Assembly (NCBI GenBank): GCA_039925865.1
Contig: JBDSYA010000050.1
Coordinates: 1 to 27,969, forward strand
Reading direction: 5' to 3'
DNA length: 27,969 bases
Source of the DNA: JBDSYA01 sp039925865
GTDB taxonomy: Bacteria; Bacteroidota; Ignavibacteria; Tepidaquicellales; Tepidaquicellaceae
Both the position numbers and the translations under genes were made by a program. Each line of letters opens with the position of its first letter. Within the stretch, counting starts at the first letter, position 1. Positions 24,885 to 27,969 of the stretch are shown piece by piece. The notes below the pieces were generated by a model. It had not been told where the DNA came from and did no database searches. It was given only the letters and a program-made list of their open reading frames with translations.

Positions 24885-25598
24885 GTGAGTAAAAGCGATA
24901 ACCTGTATCAGGATCTAAAAGATAAAGCTGCATTTTTTGTTTCAAAAAAAAATCTGCATGCTGTGATGAAGTCTGACAAGATCGAAGATGTTTTGAGGTC
25001 TGTCAGCAATTATTCCGGCCGCGGTTTTTATGACAAAATTCGTTTGGCACAGATAGATGAAGAATTATATGAACTTTGTCTTCGTGTAGTGAAGCATAAG
25101 CCCAAGGTTATTGCTGAGATCGGAACGTGGAATGGCGGAACATTTTATGTGTGGACAAGGATAAATCCTCAGGCAAAAAAGATAATCAGTATCGATCTGC
25201 CCGACGGTCAGTTTGGCGGAGGCTATGACAGCAAAAGAATAAAGTTCTTCAAAGAATTTGCTTATGACAGAGATGCATCACAACTCTATTTTATCAGAGG
25301 AGATTCTAAGGCAAAAACTACTACAGATGAACTTGAAAAAATTCTGAACGGAGATAAAATAGATTTTCTATATATAGACGGTGATCATACTTATGAAGGA
25401 ATAAAAAAAGATTTTGAGATCTACCTTAACTTTCTCTCTAATGATGGTCTTATTGGTTTTCACGATATTAATACACATAAAGACGGTTATGGTGTCGTTA
25501 AATTCTGGAATGAAACAAAAGTGAAATACAGATATGAAGAATTTATAAAGAAGGACAGTAAAGTCATGGGTAATGGTTTAATTTATCTTGGGAAATAA
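24885..25598 (+). CDS. CmcI-like SAM-dependent methyltransferase (Methyltransf_24 type)
   Basis: A 237-residue class I methyltransferase. VIAEIGTWNGGT (75-86) is motif I, IISIDLPDG the acidic strand-2 segment, and FLYIDGDHTYEG (161-172) the conserved metal-site-like block found in CmcI, MycE-type and other small-molecule O-methyltransferases. LIGFHDINTHKDGYGV supplies further His/Asp candidates (HD) for a divalent metal. It should O-methylate a sugar or an attached group. GTG 24885 lies 21 bases after the previous stop. It forms a methyltransferase pair with 24204-24863, but the two belong to different subfamilies and are not a tandem duplication. Confidence 0.8.
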   Translation: MSKSDNLYQDLKDKAAFFVSKKNLHAVMKSDKIEDVLRSVSNYSGRGFYDKIRLAQIDEELYELCLRVVKHKPKVIAEIGTWNGGTFYVWTRINPQAKKIISIDLPDGQFGGGYDSKRIKFFKEFAYDRDASQLYFIRGDSKAKTTTDELEKILNGDKIDFLYIDGDHTYEGIKKDFEIYLNFLSNDGLIGFHDINTHKDGYGVVKFWNETKVKYRYEEFIKKDSKVMGNGLIYLGK

Positions 25599-25603
25599 AC
25601 TGC

Positions 25604-26590
25604 ATGCCTAAAATTTCCATTATCACTCCATTGTTTAACGGATCAAAAACGCTTGAAGAAACAGCTGCCAGCGTTTTCGCGCAGGATTATATTGACTGGG
25701 AATGGATATTTTTTGATGACGGCAGTAATGACGGAACGAAAGAAATTGCACGTAAATACGAAAAGGAATTTCCGGGAAAAATATTCCTATATGAACACGA
25801 ACAAAATGAAAATCATGGTACTGCATTTACCCGCAACAGGGCTGTTGAAAAATCTATTGGCGAGGTAATTTCTTTTATTGATCAGGACGACATTTGGTAT
25901 AAGGACAGGTTGTCCAGCCAGTTGACAACTTTGGAAAAAACGAGTAACTGTGCTATGATCTGGGGACCTTCGCTATATTGGTACAAAGACAGAGAATTCA
26001 AGCAGCCGATAGGATACCGTGGCAAAGGCTTACCAACTGGGCTGTATCACCCGCCCGATTTTATTGAGATTTTTTTGAGTGATTTACGGGGTACGCCTAT
26101 ACCGGGTGCGATCCTTGTAAGAAGAAAGTTTTTTGATGAAGTCAAAGGCTATGATGAATCCATAAAAGGCTCGGAAGACATCGTATTATGGCTCAAGATC
26201 GCGGAAAGATTTCCGATCTTTTATGAAGATAAAATTCTTGTCAAATACAGGAAACATGCCGGCTCGACTTTACGAATTGCAAACGAAAGCGGTGATATGG
26301 ATAAATGGGATTTGGATTTTTATAAGTGGGTAATAGATTTTTTAAAAAAAACTTCAGCAAAAAAATCTATTTTAAAAGAGAATGAATTTGCATACTATAA
26401 ATGCCTTAAAAGAATTGCAGGCAAAAAAAATTATTTTGCAAGCAGAAAAGAGCTACTAAGTAAGCTGAATTCAATACCGGAGTTAAAGAAAAAATATATA
26501 AAAGATTATTTGCTTGATGTAATATTGCCATTTGATCTTGCAACGAGGGTCTCGGCAAAATTGAGATTTGACTGGTTCAAAGGTAATTGA
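25604..26590 (+). CDS. GT2 family glycosyltransferase
   Basis: A 328-residue GT-A enzyme. It has SIITPLFNGSKTLEETAASVFAQ at the start, WIFFDDGSNDGT (34-45), FIDQDDIWY (91-99, metal site) and GSEDIVLWLKI around the catalytic base, followed by YRKHAGSTL. This is the ordinary layout of repeat-unit transferases; donor and acceptor unknown. The C-terminal ~90 residues are helical and lysine-rich. ATG 25604 is five bases after the methyltransferase stop. Four bases separate its stop from the next ATG at 26595. Confidence 0.86.
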   Translation: MPKISIITPLFNGSKTLEETAASVFAQDYIDWEWIFFDDGSNDGTKEIARKYEKEFPGKIFLYEHEQNENHGTAFTRNRAVEKSIGEVISFIDQDDIWYKDRLSSQLTTLEKTSNCAMIWGPSLYWYKDREFKQPIGYRGKGLPTGLYHPPDFIEIFLSDLRGTPIPGAILVRRKFFDEVKGYDESIKGSEDIVLWLKIAERFPIFYEDKILVKYRKHAGSTLRIANESGDMDKWDLDFYKWVIDFLKKTSAKKSILKENEFAYYKCLKRIAGKKNYFASRKELLSKLNSIPELKKKYIKDYLLDVILPFDLATRVSAKLRFDWFKGN

Positions 26591-26594
26591 TAAT

Positions 26595-27969
26595 ATGAAG
26601 ATCCCGATTATTCCTGTAAACCAGACTTTTGTTAAAAAGGGAAGGTCGGCAAGTTTAAATTATAAAGCGATCTGTATATTTGCAGCCACAGGTTTTTTTT
26701 TAGAAAAAGATACTTACTTCAATGATCTTGAAGCTCTGCAGCCGGCAACAGAATATTCTGTTGAAGATGATTTTGTTAAGAGCGAAAAGACTTACTGGAA
26801 ATGGCATTACAGCCCAAGAGACATTTCTTTTAAACAGGCCTCAGAGGAGTTTGCACAACTTTTTGAAAAGATCACATTTGAAAATCTTAGAAATAAAAAA
26901 ATAATCCTTCCGCTTTCAGGAGGTTTAGACAGCCGTACACAGGCTGCTGCATTGGGCACATCGAGTGAGGTTAATTGTTACTCTTATAAATTTGCGAATA
27001 GTTTTGATGAAACCAAATACGGTAAAGAAATTTGTAACGTCAAAAATTTTCCTTTCCATGAATTTGAAATACCAAAAGGTTATTTATGGAAAGTCATTGA
27101 TAAGTTATCCCTGATAAATCAATGTTATGCAGACTTTACACATCCGCGTCAAATGGCCGTCATAAATGAAATTAAAGATCTTGGAAATATTTTTTACCTG
27201 GGTCACTGGGGCGATGTATTGTTTGATGATATGGGAATCAGCGATAATGTTTCTCCTGACGAACTCATAGAAGTTTTATGGAAAAAAATTATTAAATCCG
27301 GAGGACTTGAACTTGCAGAAGCGTTGTGGATACACTGGGGTTTAGATGGTAATTTCAGAGAATATTTAAATGAAAGAATATCCAGGTTATTGAGCAGTTT
27401 AGAAATTGAAAATGCAAATTCGCGTTTACGTGCTTTTAAATCAATGTACTGGGCTCCCCGCTGGACAAGCGCTAACCTGAATATATTCAGTAATAATCAT
27501 TCTATTGTGCTTCCATATTATGATGATGCTATGTGCAAATTCATATGTACTATTCCGGAGAAATATTTAGCAGCAAGAAAAATACAAATAGAATACATTA
27601 AAATGAAAGATCAGCGGCTTGCTGAAATTCCATGGCAGTCATTCGAACCTTTAAATTTATTCACATATAAAAGTTTCAGTAAAAAGAGCAGACTGCCTGT
27701 ACGTGCCTATAAAAAAGTTAAAAGAATATTAAAGCAAAAGATCTCCGGAGAAAAGCTCACTACAAGAAACTGGGAGATCCAGTTTAAAGGTGAGTCGAAT
27801 GATCTGGAATTAAAAAAATATTTATTTGAAAATGATAAATTCAGCAACCTTGTTTCAGTTAAAATTGTAAAAAAGTTTTATGATAAATTTAAGAATGAAA
27901 ACGAGGTTAAATATTCACATCCGGTAAGTATGCTTCTTACTATGTCATTATTCAGTAAAAACATTCTTG
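26595..27969 (+). CDS. Asparagine-synthase-like protein without intact glutaminase domain (3' end outside window)
   Basis: An open frame from ATG 26595 to the window end (458 codons, no stop). ILPLSGGLDSRT (104-115) is the ATP-pyrophosphatase loop of asparagine synthase B, and the following YSYKFANSFDETKYG, GHWGDVLFDD and MYWAPRW fit that domain. The N-terminal ~100 residues match only the end of the class II glutaminase domain (ATGFFLEKDTYFNDLEALQP...YW); the catalytic Cys2 and the first ~100 residues of the usual domain are missing. Such proteins recur in O-antigen loci, where some (WbpS-like) amidate uronic acids. Without its own glutaminase it needs free ammonia or a partner. Adenylation of a carboxyl with another nucleophile is possible, as in beta-lactam or lasso-peptide synthetases. 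Confidence 0.75.
   Translation, partial: MKIPIIPVNQTFVKKGRSASLNYKAICIFAATGFFLEKDTYFNDLEALQPATEYSVEDDFVKSEKTYWKWHYSPRDISFKQASEEFAQLFEKITFENLRNKKIILPLSGGLDSRTQAAALGTSSEVNCYSYKFANSFDETKYGKEICNVKNFPFHEFEIPKGYLWKVIDKLSLINQCYADFTHPRQMAVINEIKDLGNIFYLGHWGDVLFDDMGISDNVSPDELIEVLWKKIIKSGGLELAEALWIHWGLDGNFREYLNERISRLLSSLEIENANSRLRAFKSMYWAPRWTSANLNIFSNNHSIVLPYYDDAMCKFICTIPEKYLAARKIQIEYIKMKDQRLAEIPWQSFEPLNLFTYKSFSKKSRLPVRAYKKVKRILKQKISGEKLTTRNWEIQFKGESNDLELKKYLFENDKFSNLVSVKIVKKFYDKFKNENEVKYSHPVSMLLTMSLFSKNIL

Overview
All genes in this window lie on the + strand in one compact block of sugar-nucleotide and glycan-assembly genes: part of a surface-polysaccharide (O-antigen or capsule type) biosynthesis locus. 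The DNA is AT-rich (roughly one third G+C by eye). Shine-Dalgarno sequences are rare, and TTG or GTG starts are very common, often fused to the stop of the gene before (TTGA, GTGA, ATGA). This fits the Bacteroidota/Chlorobiota/Ignavibacteriota group, but that placement is inference from style, not from a marker gene. No RNA gene, IS element, CRISPR array or convincing terminator was seen. The longest gap is only 123 bases (10065-10187), so the block is probably one or a few long transcripts.

Layout. (1) 1-1710: 3' part of an AAC(3)-type acyltransferase and an overlapping DUF4910 zinc-aminopeptidase-like protein. (2) 1799-3079: Wzt-type ABC ATPase with a C-terminal carbohydrate-recognition domain; its Wzm permease is not in the window. 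(3) Sugar module A, 3113-7595: LegB-like 4,6-dehydratase broken by an in-frame TAA, NeuD/PglD-like acyltransferase, DegT aminotransferase, formyltransferase, and a PtmE-like CBS-nucleotidyltransferase. (4) Two GT-B glycosyltransferases, 7632-10064. (5) Sugar module B, 10188-13718: cupin, PerA-like aminotransferase, Gfo/Idh oxidoreductase, second formyltransferase. (6) A GT2 and a methyltransferase, 13794-15196. (7) Sugar module C, 15197-17166: third DegT aminotransferase and a DesVI/TylM1-like N-methyltransferase. (8) Assembly and decoration, 17180-27969: six glycosyltransferases, a CE4-like deacetylase, two methyltransferases, and an asparagine-synthase-like protein running off the end.

Working model (inference): modules A-C each make a different 4- or 3-amino-deoxy sugar nucleotide carrying N-formyl, N-acyl or N-methyl groups. 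About nine glycosyltransferases assemble these into a repeat unit, further enzymes methylate, deacylate or amidate it, and the Wzt transporter exports the chain. The nucleotide-sugar dehydratases expected for modules B and C, and any nonulosonate synthase (NeuB/LegI), are absent and must lie elsewhere if the pathways are complete. Two genes look damaged or unusually started: the LegB-like dehydratase (stop at 3806-3808) and the glycosyltransferase at about 20750-21967 (no ATG/GTG/TTG start in frame ahead of its conserved N-terminus).
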